Shown piece by piece: positions 1 through 10,929 of a DNA stretch of 64,000 nucleotides (positions are counted from its first letter, which is position 1; every line of letters begins with the position of its first letter). The notes under the pieces are model-generated. The model worked only from the letters and a program-made list of their open reading frames with translations, was not told the DNA's origin and made no database searches. The translations under genes were made by a program, and so were the position numbers. The DNA is from Caldalkalibacillus mannanilyticus JCM 10596 (GTDB taxonomy: Bacteria; Bacillota; Bacilli; Caldalkalibacillales; JCM-10596), in contig NZ_BAMO01000009.1 in assembly GCF_000615945.1 (NCBI RefSeq), positions 41,737 through 105,736 of the forward strand, in the 5' to 3' direction.

Positions 1-1941
1 GGACTCTTCTGAAGTCGAATATATTGTTACAGATAGAATAACCAAGAAATGGGTGGCGATGCTGAACCCTTCCCTTTCATTAGAAGAACTGATTCACTTT
101 CGTGATGAACAGCTTTCTCCAAAGGCGAAAAAACAGAAAGAGATTCTTCAATTTTTTATTGAGAACTATCAAGCCCATTCGGTACAGGATGTGTTAGCCG
201 CCTGTGAAACAACAAGGTCAACGATTCAAGCTCTTATAGACCGCGGCTGCTTATCCCTTGAACAAGTGGACACCTATCGCGATCCTTATCAGCATCGTGA
301 ATTTGAAGCCTCCGAACCCTTACCTCTTACTATGGAGCAGGAGCAGGCGTATACTCAGATTATTGAAGCGGTTGAAGCAGAAAAAAGTACAACGTTTTTG
401 TTACATGGTGTAACTGGAAGCGGAAAAACAGAGGTTTATCTTCAGAGTATTTCTTATGTCCTAGAGCAAGGAAAGGAAGCGATTGTCCTAGTTCCAGAAA
501 TCTCTCTGACCCCTCAAATGGTAGAGCGCTTCAAGGGCAGGTTTGGCAATCAAGTTGCGTGATTCATAGTCGTCTTGCCTCAGGGGAGAGGTATGATGAG
601 TGGAGAAAAATCCAAGAAGAAAAGGTCAAGGTCGTGATCGGAGCGAGGTCTGCCTTATTTGCTCCCTTCAAAAATGTAGGCTTGATTATCATTGATGAGG
701 AGCATGAAACCTCCTATAAACAAGAGGAAAATCCGAAGTATCATGCGAGAGACATTGCCATTTATAGAGGACAATATCATCATGCCCCTGTCGTTTTAGG
801 TAGTGCAACGCCTGCTTTAGAAAGCTATGCTCGGGCGAAAAAAGGAGTCTACTCTCTTCTTACATTAAAGGGGAGGGTACAGGATCGTTTGCTTCCTAAG
901 GTTGAAATTGTAGATATGAGAGAAGAGCTACAAACAGGAAATCGCACGATGTTTAGCAAGGCTTTGTACGAAAAAATAATAGAACGTTTAGAACGGAAGG
1001 AGCAAATTGTCTTATTTCTTAATCGTAGGGGATACTCTACATTTGTCATGTGTCGAGATTGCGGTTATGTCCTGCAATGTCCACATTGTGATATTTCTTT
1101 GACGTATCATAAAATCCACCAGTATAACCGTTGTCATTATTGTGGACATACGGAACCTATTTTAGAACAATGCCCTGAGTGTCACAGTGAACATATTCGT
1201 TTTTTTGGAACAGGGACTCAAAAGGTAGAAGAAGAGCTATATAAGCATTTCCCTGGGATTCGAGTGATACGTATGGACGTGGATACAACTCAACAAAAGA
1301 ATGCTCATGAAAAACTTCTGCAAGCCTTTAAAGCTCAAAAAGCGGATTGTCTTCTCGGGACACAGATGATTGCCAAAGGGTTAGATTTTGAAAGAGTCAC
1401 GCTGGTAGGTGTCATAGCTGCCGACTCTCTCTTACATCTCCCTGATTTTAGAGCTTCAGAGAAGACATTTCAGCTTTTAACTCAGGTAAGTGGAAGAGCA
1501 GGAAGGCATGAGCTTCCGGGAGAAGTGGTTATACAATCCTATACACCTGACCATTATAGTATTATTGCTGCCTCTGAACATGATTACTTATCCTTTTATC
1601 AGCAGGAGATGCAGATTAGGCATACGCGTGGCTATCCTCCTTATTTCTATTTAACTCTTATCACATTTACACATGAAGATTTGGTTTATTTAGTGAAGGT
1701 CTGCGAGGAAGCAGTGCGTTGGTTAAAGTCACATATTCAAGGTTCATCCATGATTTTAGGACCCGTAGCCTCACCCATTCCAAGGATCAAAGATAGATAT
1801 CGTTATCAATGCATGATAAAATATAGAGATGAGCCAAATCTTGGAGTGATTTTAACGCAATTTTTAGAACAAATAAGGGAACATATGGAGAAGAAAAAAC
1901 TTCAGGTTCAAATAGATAAGAATCCACAAATGTTAATGTAG
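1..1941 (+). CDS. priA: Primosomal replication restart helicase PriA (5' end outside window, frame broken)
   Basis: This is the 3' part of PriA, the DNA helicase that reloads the replisome at stalled forks. The reading frame is open from base 2, so the gene starts upstream of the window. Visible are the Walker A motif HGVTGSGKTEVY, the DEEH box and the zinc-binding cysteine cluster (CRDCGY, CPHC, CHYCG, CPEC) near the middle. The frame stops at TGA 560-562 and continues in another frame from about 559. Adding one G after GTTGCG near 559 restores VAVIHSRLASG, the expected family sequence. This looks like a one-base loss rather than two genes. def follows 13 bases downstream, as in other Bacillales. 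Confidence 0.93.
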
Positions 1942-1954
1942 GAGTGAAGCAACT

Positions 1955-2425
1955 ATGGCGATTAGAGTAATCGTAAAACACCCAGATCCGATTCTGCGGG
2001 AGAAAGCTGTTGAAGTAAAAAACATCAATAAAAACATTATAAAACTATTAGATGATATGGTCGATACGATGTATCATGCCGAAGGAGTAGGCTTGGCAGC
2101 TCCTCAAGTGGGCATTTCGAAACGAGTAGCTGTCATTGATTGTGGAGATGAGCATGGTGGATTGATCGAATTGATCAATCCAGTTGTAATCTCTCAATCT
2201 GGCGAGCAGTTCGGTCCAGAGGGATGTCTCAGCTTCCCAGGTTTGATGGGGGATGTTCGCAGAGCAAAAAAATGTAAGGTTCGTGCCCTAAACCGAGAAG
2301 GGAAGGAATTTGAGGTCGAAGGAGAAGACTTATTAGCCAGAGCTCTGCTACATGAAATCGATCATCTTAATGGGGTTCTCTTCACTGATTTTGTAGAGAG
2401 ATATTATGACAATAAGAGAGGCTAG
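1955..2425 (+). CDS. def: Peptide deformylase
   Basis: This enzyme removes the formyl group from the N-terminal methionine of new proteins. The three metal and active-site motifs are present in order: GVGLAAPQVG, EGCLSFPG (Cys metal ligand) and HEIDHLNG (HExxH ligands and catalytic Glu). At 156 residues it is a normal type 1 length. The ATG start has a GGAG site just upstream (TAGGAGTGAAGCAACT). It lies between priA and fmt, the usual deformylase/formyltransferase pair, probably in one transcript. Confidence 0.96.
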   Translation: MAIRVIVKHPDPILREKAVEVKNINKNIIKLLDDMVDTMYHAEGVGLAAPQVGISKRVAVIDCGDEHGGLIELINPVVISQSGEQFGPEGCLSFPGLMGDVRRAKKCKVRALNREGKEFEVEGEDLLARALLHEIDHLNGVLFTDFVERYYDNKRG

Positions 2426-2445
2426 AACGGAAAGGAGAATTCAAT

Positions 2446-3393
2446 TTGAAAATTGTATTTATGGGGACTCCTGATTTTGCCGTTCCGTCCTTACGAGCGT
2501 TAGTAAGCAATGGATATCAGGTTGTTGGGGTTGTCACTCAGCCCGATCGTCCAAAAGGGAGAAAGAAAGTGTTAACACCACCTCCTGTGAAGGAAGTGGC
2601 AGTGGAACTAGGTATTCCGGTAGAACAGCCAGAAAAAATTAAAAACTCAGCGGAAACCTTAGCTCGTTTAAAGGAATGGGCTCCAGATTTAATCGTGACG
2701 GCTGCCTTTGGTCAGTTATTGCCTAAAGAAGTTTTAGAACTGCCGCGAATGCGGTGTATTAATGTTCATGCCTCCTTACTTCCAAAATATCGAGGAGGAG
2801 CTCCAATACATCAGTCCATTATTGATGGATGCAGTGAAACGGGTGTGACCATTATGTATATGGAGGAAGCGTTAGATGCAGGGGATATGCTTTCCCAGGT
2901 GAAGGTAGCTATCGAAGAAACAGATGATGTAGCCAGCCTCTTTCATAAATTAAGCTTGGCTGGGGCAAAGCTATTAATCGAAACCCTTCCACCGCTGATT
3001 AAGGGGACAGTTCAACCCATTCCCCAAGATATAACACAGGTTTCCTATGCTACTAATATCAAACGTGAGGATGAGGAAATTGTTTGGACGAAAGACGGGA
3101 ATGCTATTTACAACCACATCCGTGGATTGCGCCCTTTTCCTGGTTCCTTCACGAAGATCAAGGGAGAGAATTGCAAGGTGTGGGAAGCACAAAAAACAAC
3201 AGATCGCAATCTTTCTGGTGAACCTGGAACGATTTATCTGCTCAATCAGCATGGCATAGGTGTGATCACAGGAGATCAATCGGGAATTGTCCTGACTCAG
3301 ATCCAACCGGCAGGAAAGAAAAGAATGCTAGCGAGTGACTTTATTCGAGGGGCAGGGAGTCAGCTGTCTGTTGGAATGAAATTAGGTGAATAG
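2446..3393 (+). CDS. fmt: Methionyl-tRNA formyltransferase
   Basis: It formylates initiator Met-tRNA using 10-formyl-tetrahydrofolate. The N-terminus MKIVFMGTPDFAVPSL and the central NVHASLLPKYRGGAPIH segment, with its catalytic Asn and His, are diagnostic. Its 315 residues match the family. The start is TTG, preceded by AAAGGAG at good spacing, and no nearby ATG fits the conserved N-terminus. It ends 2 bases before rsmB, which suggests translational coupling. Confidence 0.96.
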   Translation: MKIVFMGTPDFAVPSLRALVSNGYQVVGVVTQPDRPKGRKKVLTPPPVKEVAVELGIPVEQPEKIKNSAETLARLKEWAPDLIVTAAFGQLLPKEVLELPRMRCINVHASLLPKYRGGAPIHQSIIDGCSETGVTIMYMEEALDAGDMLSQVKVAIEETDDVASLFHKLSLAGAKLLIETLPPLIKGTVQPIPQDITQVSYATNIKREDEEIVWTKDGNAIYNHIRGLRPFPGSFTKIKGENCKVWEAQKTTDRNLSGEPGTIYLLNQHGIGVITGDQSGIVLTQIQPAGKKRMLASDFIRGAGSQLSVGMKLGE

Positions 3394-3395
3394 AA

Positions 3396-4700
3396 TTGAA
3401 ATATCAAGCGAGACGTTTAGCCCTGGAAGCCTTACTTAAGATTGATCAAGGAGGGGCTTACAGTCATTTATTATTAAATCAAATTCTCAATCAGCATCAA
3501 AATCTTGACCCAAGAGATCGTCATTTGATCACAGAGATTGTCTATGGAACTATTCAGCATCAGAGATGGATTGATTTTCAATTAGAGCCCTTTTTGAAAC
3601 AGAAGATCGATAAGCTGGAGCCGTGGGTGAAGCAGTTGCTCAGACTTAGTGTTTATCAGTTTCTTTTTCTCGATCGTGTTCCAGATCGTGCCATTGTTCA
3701 TGAGGCTGTAGAAATCTCTAAGCAATTGGGACACAAGGGAATAACAGGTATGGTGAATGGTGTTCTGCGGAACTTTCTTCGCACACCTAGACGTGAAATC
3801 TCTGAAATTCAAAACCCTATGGATCAAATCGCGATCGAAACCTCACATCCAACTTGGATGGTGAAAAGGTGGGCAGCTCAATACGGAGAAGAAAAAGCGC
3901 GGTGGATCTGTCGTGAGAATAATGTTCCACCACAGGTCAGCATACGAGTGAATAGTTTAAAAATAACCAGAGAAGAGCTAAAAGAACGTTTTCTAGCAGA
4001 AGGATATGTCGTAGAAGAGAGTCAGGTTTCTCCCTTGGGATTACTGATTATTTCAGGTGGTAATGTATCACAAACGGCTCTATATCGAGAGGGTTACTTT
4101 ACCATTCAAGATGAAAGCTCCATGCTGATTACCCCGTTGCTTGATCCTCAGCCTGGAATGAGGGTATTAGATGTTTGTGCAGCACCGGGCGGAAAAACAA
4201 CCCATATCGCGGAGTATATGCAGGATCAAGGAGAAGTAGTGGCGAATGATCTTCATCCGCATAAGGAACAGCTTATAAAGGAGCAGAGCAAACGTCTAGG
4301 TGTCCATAGTATTCATACCAAGGTATGTGATGCACGAAAGCTGAGAGAACAGATGAATGATGAATTTGATCGGATTCTCCTAGATGCTCCTTGTTCAGGG
4401 TTCGGGGTCATAAGAAGAAAGCCAGATATCAAATGGAAAAAGAAAAAAGAGGACGTAACCGCTATTGCTCAAGTTCAATATGAACTGCTCAAAGAAGTTG
4501 CTCCTTTGCTTAAAAAAGGTGGAAGCTTGGTCTATAGTACCTGTACAATCGACCAAGAAGAGAATGAACAATTGGTTCGACGCTTTATTGAGGATTTTCC
4601 TGAATTCACATTAGTGGAAGAAGACATGCGTCAGATATTACCGATTGATTTTGGTTCAGATGGTTTTTTTATGGCCAAAATAATAAGAAGTGAGAAATGA
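3396..4700 (+). CDS. rsmB: 16S rRNA (cytosine-967 C5) methyltransferase
   Basis: RsmB/Sun methylates C967 of 16S rRNA. The N-terminal third is a NusB-like RNA-binding domain. The C-terminal part is a SAM methyltransferase with VLDVCAAPGGKTTH for SAM binding and two catalytic cysteines in LLDAPCSGFG and YSTCTI. The 434-residue length is normal. The start is TTG, 2 bases after the fmt stop. No strong independent ribosome site is seen, so coupled translation with fmt is likely. Confidence 0.95.
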   Translation: MKYQARRLALEALLKIDQGGAYSHLLLNQILNQHQNLDPRDRHLITEIVYGTIQHQRWIDFQLEPFLKQKIDKLEPWVKQLLRLSVYQFLFLDRVPDRAIVHEAVEISKQLGHKGITGMVNGVLRNFLRTPRREISEIQNPMDQIAIETSHPTWMVKRWAAQYGEEKARWICRENNVPPQVSIRVNSLKITREELKERFLAEGYVVEESQVSPLGLLIISGGNVSQTALYREGYFTIQDESSMLITPLLDPQPGMRVLDVCAAPGGKTTHIAEYMQDQGEVVANDLHPHKEQLIKEQSKRLGVHSIHTKVCDARKLREQMNDEFDRILLDAPCSGFGVIRRKPDIKWKKKKEDVTAIAQVQYELLKEVAPLLKKGGSLVYSTCTIDQEENEQLVRRFIEDFPEFTLVEEDMRQILPIDFGSDGFFMAKIIRSEK

Positions 4701-4734
4701 AGATTTTTTAAAAATAAAGAGTGGTGAACCTTAA

Positions 4735-5823
4735 ATGAAAACAATGGAAGAAGTCACAAAAGGAACGGAAGTTCAATTAAAGCCTTTGATTTACGATCTA
4801 ACCTATCAAGGACTAGAAGATTGGGCGCTGGCTAATGGAGAAACGAAATTTAGGGCAAGTCAAATTTTTGATTGGCTTTATGTGAAGAGAGTGTCCAGTT
4901 TTGAAGAAATGACAAACTTATCGAAGGCGCTGCGTGAAAAGCTTGAACAAAACTTCCGTATCCATGCAATGAAGGAAGCGATGAAGCAAGTCTCCTCCGA
5001 TGGGACGATTAAATTTCTTTTTGAACTGGCTGATGGCTATTCGATCGAAACGGTTATCATGCGTCACAACTATGGAAATAGCGTCTGTGTTACGACTCAG
5101 GTTGGTTGCCGTATTGGCTGTACATTCTGTGCTTCAACCTTAGGTGGATTAAAACGAAATTTAACTTCAGGAGAAATTGTGGCACAGGTCCTTCAAGCAC
5201 AGAAAACCCTAGATGATTCAGAAGAAAGAGCTTCGCATGTTGTCGTAATGGGAATAGGTGAACCCTTCGAAAATTTCTCGAATCTGCTTTCCTTCTTGAA
5301 GGTGATTAATCATCAAAAAGGGTTAAGCATTGGAGCCAGACATATTACAGTATCCACAAGTGGAATCGTACCCAAAATTTATGAGTATGCAGATGAACAG
5401 CTTCAAGTAAATTTAGCCATTTCTCTGCACGCCCCAAATACAGAAATAAGATCGAAGCTAATGCCAATTAATAGAGCTTTTCCTTTGGATAAGCTGATGG
5501 AAGCTGTACGGTATTATATCAATAAAACAGGTCGTAGAATTACTTTCGAGTATGGCTTATTTGGCGGGGTTAATGATCAAGTGGAGCATGCGCAGGAGCT
5601 TGCTAATTTAATCAAAGGAATCAATGCCTATGTCAATCTCATTCCTGTGAACTATGTACCAGAGAGGGACTATGTTCGTACATCAAAAACTGATATTTTT
5701 GCTTTCAAGAAGGTACTTGAGGAGAACGGAGTAGTATGTACGATTAGACGTGAGCATGGGAGTGATATCGCTGCCGCTTGCGGACAATTACGAGCTCAAG
5801 AACGTAAAGAGGAGACGAGGTGA
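4735..5823 (+). CDS. rlmN: 23S rRNA/tRNA adenine C2-methyltransferase
   Basis: This radical SAM enzyme methylates A2503 of 23S rRNA and A37 of some tRNAs. The cluster motif [12 protein letters not shown] (CxxxCxxC) is present. Later segments such as ISLHAPN and [14 protein letters not shown] sequence near the end match RlmN. It has 362 residues. It is followed within 3 bases by prpC, as in B. subtilis. Confidence 0.95.
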   Translation: MKTMEEVTKGTEVQLKPLIYDLTYQGLEDWALANGETKFRASQIFDWLYVKRVSSFEEMTNLSKALREKLEQNFRIHAMKEAMKQVSSDGTIKFLFELADGYSIETVIMRHNYGNSVCVTTQVGCRIGCTFCASTLGGLKRNLTSGEIVAQVLQAQKTLDDSEERASHVVVMGIGEPFENFSNLLSFLKVINHQKGLSIGARHITVSTSGIVPKIYEYADEQLQVNLAISLHAPNTEIRSKLMPINRAFPLDKLMEAVRYYINKTGRRITFEYGLFGGVNDQVEHAQELANLIKGINAYVNLIPVNYVPERDYVRTSKTDIFAFKKVLEENGVVCTIRREHGSDIAAACGQLRAQERKEETR

Positions 5824-5826
5824 TCC

Positions 5827-6582
5827 TTGGTGGAAGCTGTGGTAAAAACACATATTGGACATGTGCGTCAAGTAAATGAAGATAGCGCTGAAATCATGAA
5901 TAGAGATGATCAGGTTGTTCTAGCTGTTGTGGCAGATGGAATGGGAGGGCATCAGGCGGGGGATGTGGCTAGTCAGATGACATTACAGAAGCTGCGTGAA
6001 TCCTTTCAGATAGCAGACTTAGAAAAAAACATCAACGAATGGCAAGATTGGCTCCTGAATTCAATTCAGGAGACCAATCATTATATTTATAACTATGCGA
6101 AACAGAAGGATATTTTACATGGAATGGGAACCACCATTGTAGCTACTCTTTTATTACATAATGGATATATTGTAGCTCATGTAGGAGATAGTAGAATTTA
6201 TCGTTTTGCAGAGGGCAACCTTGATTCTATTACAAGTGATCACTCCCTAGTAAATGAGCTGCTAAAATCAGGTCAAATTACGAAGGAAGAAGCAGAATAT
6301 CATCCTCAAAGAAACGTGATTACCAGAGCCATAGGAACAGATGATTCAGTAGAAATTGATATCAAAACCTTATCTTATTTAGGAGGAGAGCAATTATTAC
6401 TCTGCTCTGATGGATTAAGTAATATGGTAACGGAAAATCAATTGATTGGCGTACTGGAGAGAGAACTACCTATCGAAGAGAAGGCAGATCAATTAATCAC
6501 CTTAGCTTTAGATGCAGGTGGGGATGATAATATCAGTTTAGTACTCTTGCAGACAGACCATGATGAAGTGGATGGAAAGTGA
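5827..6582 (+). CDS. prpC: PP2C-type Ser/Thr protein phosphatase, partner of PrkC
   Basis: PrpC dephosphorylates PrkC and its substrates. PP2C motifs are clear: VRQVNEDS near residue 13, VVADGMGGHQAGDVAS with metal-binding Asp and Gly, AHVGDSRIYR, LCSDGLSNMV and DDNISLVLL. The start is TTG at 5827; GTG 5830 is an equally possible start one codon on. It precedes prkC by 11 bases, the standard phosphatase/kinase pair. Confidence 0.94.
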   Translation: MVEAVVKTHIGHVRQVNEDSAEIMNRDDQVVLAVVADGMGGHQAGDVASQMTLQKLRESFQIADLEKNINEWQDWLLNSIQETNHYIYNYAKQKDILHGMGTTIVATLLLHNGYIVAHVGDSRIYRFAEGNLDSITSDHSLVNELLKSGQITKEEAEYHPQRNVITRAIGTDDSVEIDIKTLSYLGGEQLLLCSDGLSNMVTENQLIGVLERELPIEEKADQLITLALDAGGDDNISLVLLQTDHDEVDGK

Positions 6583-6593
6583 GGTGAGCGCTT

Positions 6594-8527
6594 GTGATAG
6601 GAAAAAAGCTTGGTGGTAGATACGAGATTTTAGACCGAGTAGGCGGCGGTGGAATGGCCGTTGTGTACAAGGCAAAAGATAACTTGTTGGATCGTATTAT
6701 TGCCGTAAAAATATTACGGCCACAGTATGCCATAGACGATGATTTTGTGCATCGTTTTAGAAGAGAAGCTCAAGCAGCCGCAAGCTTGTCTCACCCGAAT
6801 ATTGTTAGTATCTATGATGTTGGTGTAGAAGAAGATACTCATTATATCATTATGGAATATGTGGAAGGAAATACGCTGAAAGAATATATTAATGAGAATG
6901 CTCCTCTGGCAACAGATGAAGCAATCAAGATTGCAAAACAAATTGCAGAAGCGTTGGAGCATGCCCATTTCAATCAAATTATTCATAGAGATATCAAACC
7001 TCATAATATACTAGTGGGGCAAAATAAAAGAGTCAAAGTGACTGATTTTGGAATTGCACGTGCTGTAACTTCAGCTACGATTACTCATACAGGATCTGTT
7101 ATAGGATCGGTTCATTATTTTTCCCCTGAGCAAGCAAGAGGAGGAATGACCGGTGAAAAGTCAGATATCTACTCCCTTGGAATTGTACTGTATGAAATGC
7201 TGACAGGGGAACTTCCTTTCTCTGGAGAATCTCCGATTAGTGTTGCACTCAAGCATTTGCAAGAATCTTATACAGAACCAAGAGCACTTAATCCTAGAAT
7301 TCCTCAAAGTGTGGAAAATATTATCTTACGTTGCTTAGCGAAAGACCCTACTCAGCGTTATCCAAGTGCTAAAGTACTTATCCGAGATCTAGATACATGC
7401 TTACATACGGATCGTTTAACAGAAGATAAGTATACAGTGGATCAGGGAGATGATGAAGAAGCAACCAAGGTGGTTCCTGTTGTTCGAGAGGATATGTATG
7501 AAACGAAAGTTCATCGCAACCAAAAGGATGAAGAAGAGGAAGATGAGGAGGAATGGGAAGAGAAGCGTAAGAAAAAGCCATTCTGGGTGAAATTTCTTAT
7601 CTTTTTAGCGGTTTTCGTGATTGTCGTATTTGGTCTATATCAAGTGGCTGCTAAGCTCTTATATGTTCCGGATGTTGTCGTGGAGAATGTGACAAACAAG
7701 CCATTGGAGGAAGCGATAGCGATCTTAGAAGCACAGGGCTTGCGAGTGGACTATTCACGAGAGCTTCCGAGCGACGAAGTAGAGGAAGGATATATTATTA
7801 GTCAGGTTCCTGTTCCCGATGCAACTGTCAAAAAAGAAACATTCGTTCGTTTGACTGTGAGTACAGGAAAGGATAAAGAAAAGATGCCTCCAGTCGAAGC
7901 GATGGCGGAGGAAACCGCCCTAAGAATCCTTACTAGAGCTGGTTTTAGTACGGAAAATATACAGATTGAACGAGAATCTCATCCTTCTGTTCAAAAAGGA
8001 TTTGTCATCAAACAAGAGCCAGCGGCTGATGAATTTGTGATTATTGATGACACGAAGGTGGTTCTGATTATTAGCGAAGGAAAACCAACCTTTGGTATGC
8101 CAAGATTGATTGGAAAGTCGAGGGATGAGGCTGAATCCTTATTACAGAGCAATAATCTAGTGCTAGAAAAAGTAGAAGAGGATTTCTCTGATGCACCAAT
8201 AGGCACCGTCTACCGCCAGCATCCCGTTGAACCTCATGAGCAGGTTGCTGAAGGAACACCAATACGGATTTGGGTGAGTAAGGTCCTAAGGAAACCTTCC
8301 GTGAAAAGCAGGAGGACTTTATTATCTTTCTGAGGGAGGAAGAACAAGCCTCCATAACGATTTTTGTCACAGATGTAGATGGAACCGATCGTCAGGTGGT
8401 TCAAGAAACTCTTGATGAAACTAAGAGCTATCAGATCAAAGTCAAGGTGAGCAGAGAGCAAGCAGGGGTTATTAAGATCTTTAAAAATGGTGAATTATAT
8501 GAACGAAAAGAAGTGAAGTTTGACTAA
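6594..8527 (+). CDS. prkC: Ser/Thr protein kinase with PASTA domains (C-terminus frame-shifted)
   Basis: PrkC is a membrane kinase that binds muropeptides through external PASTA repeats and can trigger spore germination. The kinase domain (residues 1-270) has GGGGMAVVY, catalytic HRDIKPHNIL and DFGIARA. An acidic linker, a single membrane helix near residues 325-350 and three PASTA repeats follow. The raw frame ends at 8333 with a spurious tail. One extra G in the GG at 8282-8283 restores WVSKGPKETFREK and runs on to TAA 8525-8527. The restored protein is about 644 residues, the normal family length. The start is GTG. Confidence 0.92.
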
Positions 8528-8547
8528 TAGGCAGTGGAGGTACATGT

Positions 8548-9438
8548 ATGCCCGAAGGACAAATTATTAAGGCGTTAAGTGGATATTATTATGTACACGA
8601 GGAAGGTTCGAATCAGATATGGCAGTGCCGGGCTAGAGGCGTTTTCAAGAAAAGAGGAATTTCTCCTCTGGTTGGAGATTATGTTTCCTTTGAACCTTCT
8701 TCCAATGGAGAAGGGACCGTAACAGAGATTGCTAAGAGAAGGAACGAATTGATTCGTCCTCCGATTGCCAACGTGGATCAGGCACTGCTTGTATTTTCTA
8801 TTGAAGAACCAGAATTTAATCAAATACTATTAGACAAATTTATCGTTCATATTGAAAAGGCCGATATCACCCCGATTATCTGTCTGACAAAGCTTGATTT
8901 AGCTGCAACTTTAGATGGCATACCAGAGGAAATGGAGATCTATCAGAAGATTGGTTATGAGGTTTTTATCACTAGTAGCAAGACGAAAATCGGATTATCT
9001 GATGTTGAAGAGTATTTAAAAGGAAAAACGACGGTATTTGCAGGCCAATCTGGAGTGGGAAAGTCAACTCTGTTAAATGAGCTGGATCCTAGTCTGCAAA
9101 TCGAAACAGGTGAAATTTCCTTGAAGCTAGGGCGAGGTAGGCATACCACTCGTCATGTTGAACTCATCAGGCTGCCATCGGGTGGGATGGTAGCCGATAC
9201 ACCTGGATTTAGTCAATTGGACTTTTCTTCCATTGAGGCAGAGGAGCTTTCCGGGCTCTTTCTTGAGTTTAGGGACTATTCCGAGCAGTGTAAATTTCGC
9301 GGGTGTCTGCATCAGAATGAACCATCCTGTGCAGTAAAAAGTGCGGTAGAAAAGGAAGAAATTTCGTCGCAGCGTTATCAAAATTATTTGCAATTTCTAG
9401 TAGATATTCAATCAGAAAAACAAAAGAGGAGGTATTAA
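8548..9438 (+). CDS. rsgA: Ribosome small subunit-dependent GTPase
   Basis: RsgA is a circularly permuted GTPase that helps late maturation of the 30S subunit. An OB-fold lies at the N-terminus. The GTPase motifs occur in permuted order: TKLD (G4), then [12 protein letters not shown] (G1) and DTPGF (G3). A C-terminal zinc motif follows, with Cys and His in [14 protein letters not shown]. The 296-residue length is typical. The ATG follows GTGGAGGTACATGT. It is the neighbour of prkC and rpe in Bacilli. Confidence 0.95.
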   Translation: MPEGQIIKALSGYYYVHEEGSNQIWQCRARGVFKKRGISPLVGDYVSFEPSSNGEGTVTEIAKRRNELIRPPIANVDQALLVFSIEEPEFNQILLDKFIVHIEKADITPIICLTKLDLAATLDGIPEEMEIYQKIGYEVFITSSKTKIGLSDVEEYLKGKTTVFAGQSGVGKSTLLNELDPSLQIETGEISLKLGRGRHTTRHVELIRLPSGGMVADTPGFSQLDFSSIEAEELSGLFLEFRDYSEQCKFRGCLHQNEPSCAVKSAVEKEEISSQRYQNYLQFLVDIQSEKQKRRY

Positions 9439-9440
9439 AG

Positions 9441-10103
9441 ATGGCGTTAGATTCTTCAGCAGTGAAAATAGCTCCGTCCATTCTTTCTGCCGATTTTTCC
9501 AAATTAGGTGAGGAAATTAAGGATGTAGAAGAAAAAGGAGCCGATTGGATTCATGTGGACGTCATGGACGGTCATTTTGTTCCTAATATAACCATAGGTC
9601 CCTTAATTGTTGAATCAATTAGACCCGTTACCCAGCTTCCGTTGGATGTCCATCTTATGATTGAGAATCCAGAGCGTTATATTGAAGCATTCACCAAAGC
9701 AGGTGCTGATCTTATATCTGTTCATCAAGAGGCATGTGTACACTTGCATCGAACCATTTATCAGATTAAGGAAAGTGGAGCAAAAGCAGGAGTCGTCTTA
9801 AATCCTGCAACTCCAGTAGAGCATATCTATCCTATTTTAGAAGACCTAGATCTTATTTTATTTATGACAGTAAATCCAGGATTTGGGGGGCAAGCCTTTA
9901 TCCCTTCTGTTGTCCAAAAAATAAAAAAGTGTTATGAAAAAGTAGCCGAGCTTAATTTGGCGATTGATATTGAAGTGGATGGTGGAGTTAATCCCGAAAC
10001 AGCAAAGCTTTGTAGAGAAGCTGGAGCTAATGTGTTGGTTGCGGGTTCAGCTATATTTAATCAAGCAGATCGCAGGTCAGCCATTTCACAAATTAGAGGA
10101 TAA
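9441..10103 (+). CDS. rpe: Ribulose-phosphate 3-epimerase
   Basis: It interconverts ribulose-5-phosphate and xylulose-5-phosphate in the pentose phosphate pathway. Family motifs include [22 protein letters not shown] and [12 protein letters not shown], with metal-binding His and Asp residues. It is a TIM barrel of 220 residues. It begins 2 bases after rsgA. The thiamine pyrophosphokinase gene thiN, found next in B. subtilis, is not present here. Confidence 0.96.
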   Translation: MALDSSAVKIAPSILSADFSKLGEEIKDVEEKGADWIHVDVMDGHFVPNITIGPLIVESIRPVTQLPLDVHLMIENPERYIEAFTKAGADLISVHQEACVHLHRTIYQIKESGAKAGVVLNPATPVEHIYPILEDLDLILFMTVNPGFGGQAFIPSVVQKIKKCYEKVAELNLAIDIEVDGGVNPETAKLCREAGANVLVAGSAIFNQADRRSAISQIRG

Positions 10104-10154
10104 GTAGTTCTAACTTTTCACCCCCGACATAATAATAGAGATAAGGATATCATT

Positions 10155-10178
10155 GCAACCGATATACGGTTGCTTTTT
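10155..10178 (+). terminator. Rho-independent terminator after rpe
   Basis: A perfect 7-bp stem GCAACCG/CGGTTGC with a 5-base loop is followed by TTTTT. It closes the long priA-rpe transcript before spoVM. Confidence 0.8.
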
Positions 10179-10266
10179 ATTAGGAGTAGGAAAATATCCA
10201 CACAATAGTGAACAATGGGTGTTCTGCCGGAATATACTATGGTGATCTTTATAAGGAGGGGGATTT

Positions 10267-10350
10267 ATGAAGTTCTACACCATCAAATTACCTAAATTTT
10301 TGGGTGGTATTGTCAAGGCGATTATGGGTGCTTTCAAAAGGGACAAATAA
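10267..10350 (+). CDS. spoVM: Stage V sporulation protein M
   Basis: This 27-residue peptide begins MKFYTIKLPKFLGGIVKAI and ends KRDK, almost identical to the B. subtilis 26-residue SpoVM. It forms an amphipathic helix that recognises the convex forespore membrane and anchors the spore coat base through SpoIVA. The ATG has an excellent site, ATAAGGAGGGGGATTT. Pro9, important for membrane recognition in the known protein, is conserved. It has its own transcription unit between two terminators. Expression in the mother cell by sigma-E is expected from relatives, but no convincing sigma-E promoter could be assigned. Confidence 0.96.
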   Translation: MKFYTIKLPKFLGGIVKAIMGAFKRDK

Positions 10351-10361
10351 TGGGCTGAAAG

Positions 10362-10399
10362 AACTGTTAGGGGACAAATTTTCTCTTAACAGTTTTTTT
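10362..10399 (+). terminator. Terminator after spoVM
   Basis: The stem AACTGTTA/TAACAGTT is followed by a run of seven T. It lies 12 bases beyond the spoVM stop. Confidence 0.75.
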
Positions 10400-10419
10400 G
10401 CTAGAAGCTACAATAAAGG

Positions 10420-10459
10420 AAAGAGGCTTACCCTATTTAATGATAGGATAAGCCTCTTT
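10420..10459 (-). terminator. Terminator of rpmB, possibly bidirectional
   Basis: A long stem AAGAGGCTTA/TAAGCCTCTT with inner pairs CCTAT/ATAGG lies just past the 3' end of rpmB, read on the minus strand. The arms end in AAA and TTT on either side, so it may work in both directions. Confidence 0.75.
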
Positions 10460-10488
10460 GAATGACCTATTTTAAGAGAGGAGTCGAA

Positions 10489-10677
10489 TTAAACTCTCTC
10501 AATTTTACCAGACTTTAATGCTCTTGCGCTTACGTAAACGCGCTTAGGCTTTCCGTCCACTAAGATACGAACCTTTTGGACGTTAACTCCCCATTTACGT
10601 TTTGTTTTATTTAAAGCATGGCTTCTTTTATTTCCAGATACAGCTTTTTTACCAGTAATATAACATACGCGTGCCAT
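10489..10677 (-). CDS. rpmB: 50S ribosomal protein L28
   Basis: The 62-residue protein [20 protein letters not shown].. is typical of L28. The ATG at 10677 has AGGAGGTG upstream on the minus strand and gives the conserved N-terminus; the longer upstream extension is not used. It keeps only one cysteine, so it is the zinc-free form. As in B. subtilis, rpmB points against the surrounding genes. Confidence 0.96.
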   Translation of the reverse strand: MARVCYITGKKAVSGNKRSHALNKTKRKWGVNVQKVRILVDGKPKRVYVSARALKSGKIERV

Positions 10678-10874
10678 TGTAACACCTCCTCTTACACTTA
10701 CAATCACAAAAACAAACAGTACAAATACCTTGATAATAGTAGCATATCTATTGCCATAATGCAACAACTTAAGAAGAAGGTTCATAATAAAGAAGTGGAC
10801 CCAAGTTATTTGACTGCCTGTTCAGGAATTTTAGAAGGGGAATAAGGATAAACTTTAAATAATTGTTCTAAATA

Positions 10875-10883
10875 TGGTATATT
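10875..10883 (+). promoter_or_regulatory. Extended -10 promoter element for asp23-fakA
   Basis: TGGTATATT matches an extended -10 box (TGnTATAAT), 46 bases before the asp23 ATG. A TTAAAT lies 17 bases upstream as a weak -35. Confidence 0.45.
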
Positions 10884-10929
10884 AGAATTGTATTTCGAAC
10901 ATCTAACAAGCTCGTGAGGGGGAATACCT

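Noticed and set aside
559..1941. A separate gene starting at 559 downstream of a short priA
   Set aside because: The two frames are consecutive parts of one PriA protein; there is no ribosome site at 559.
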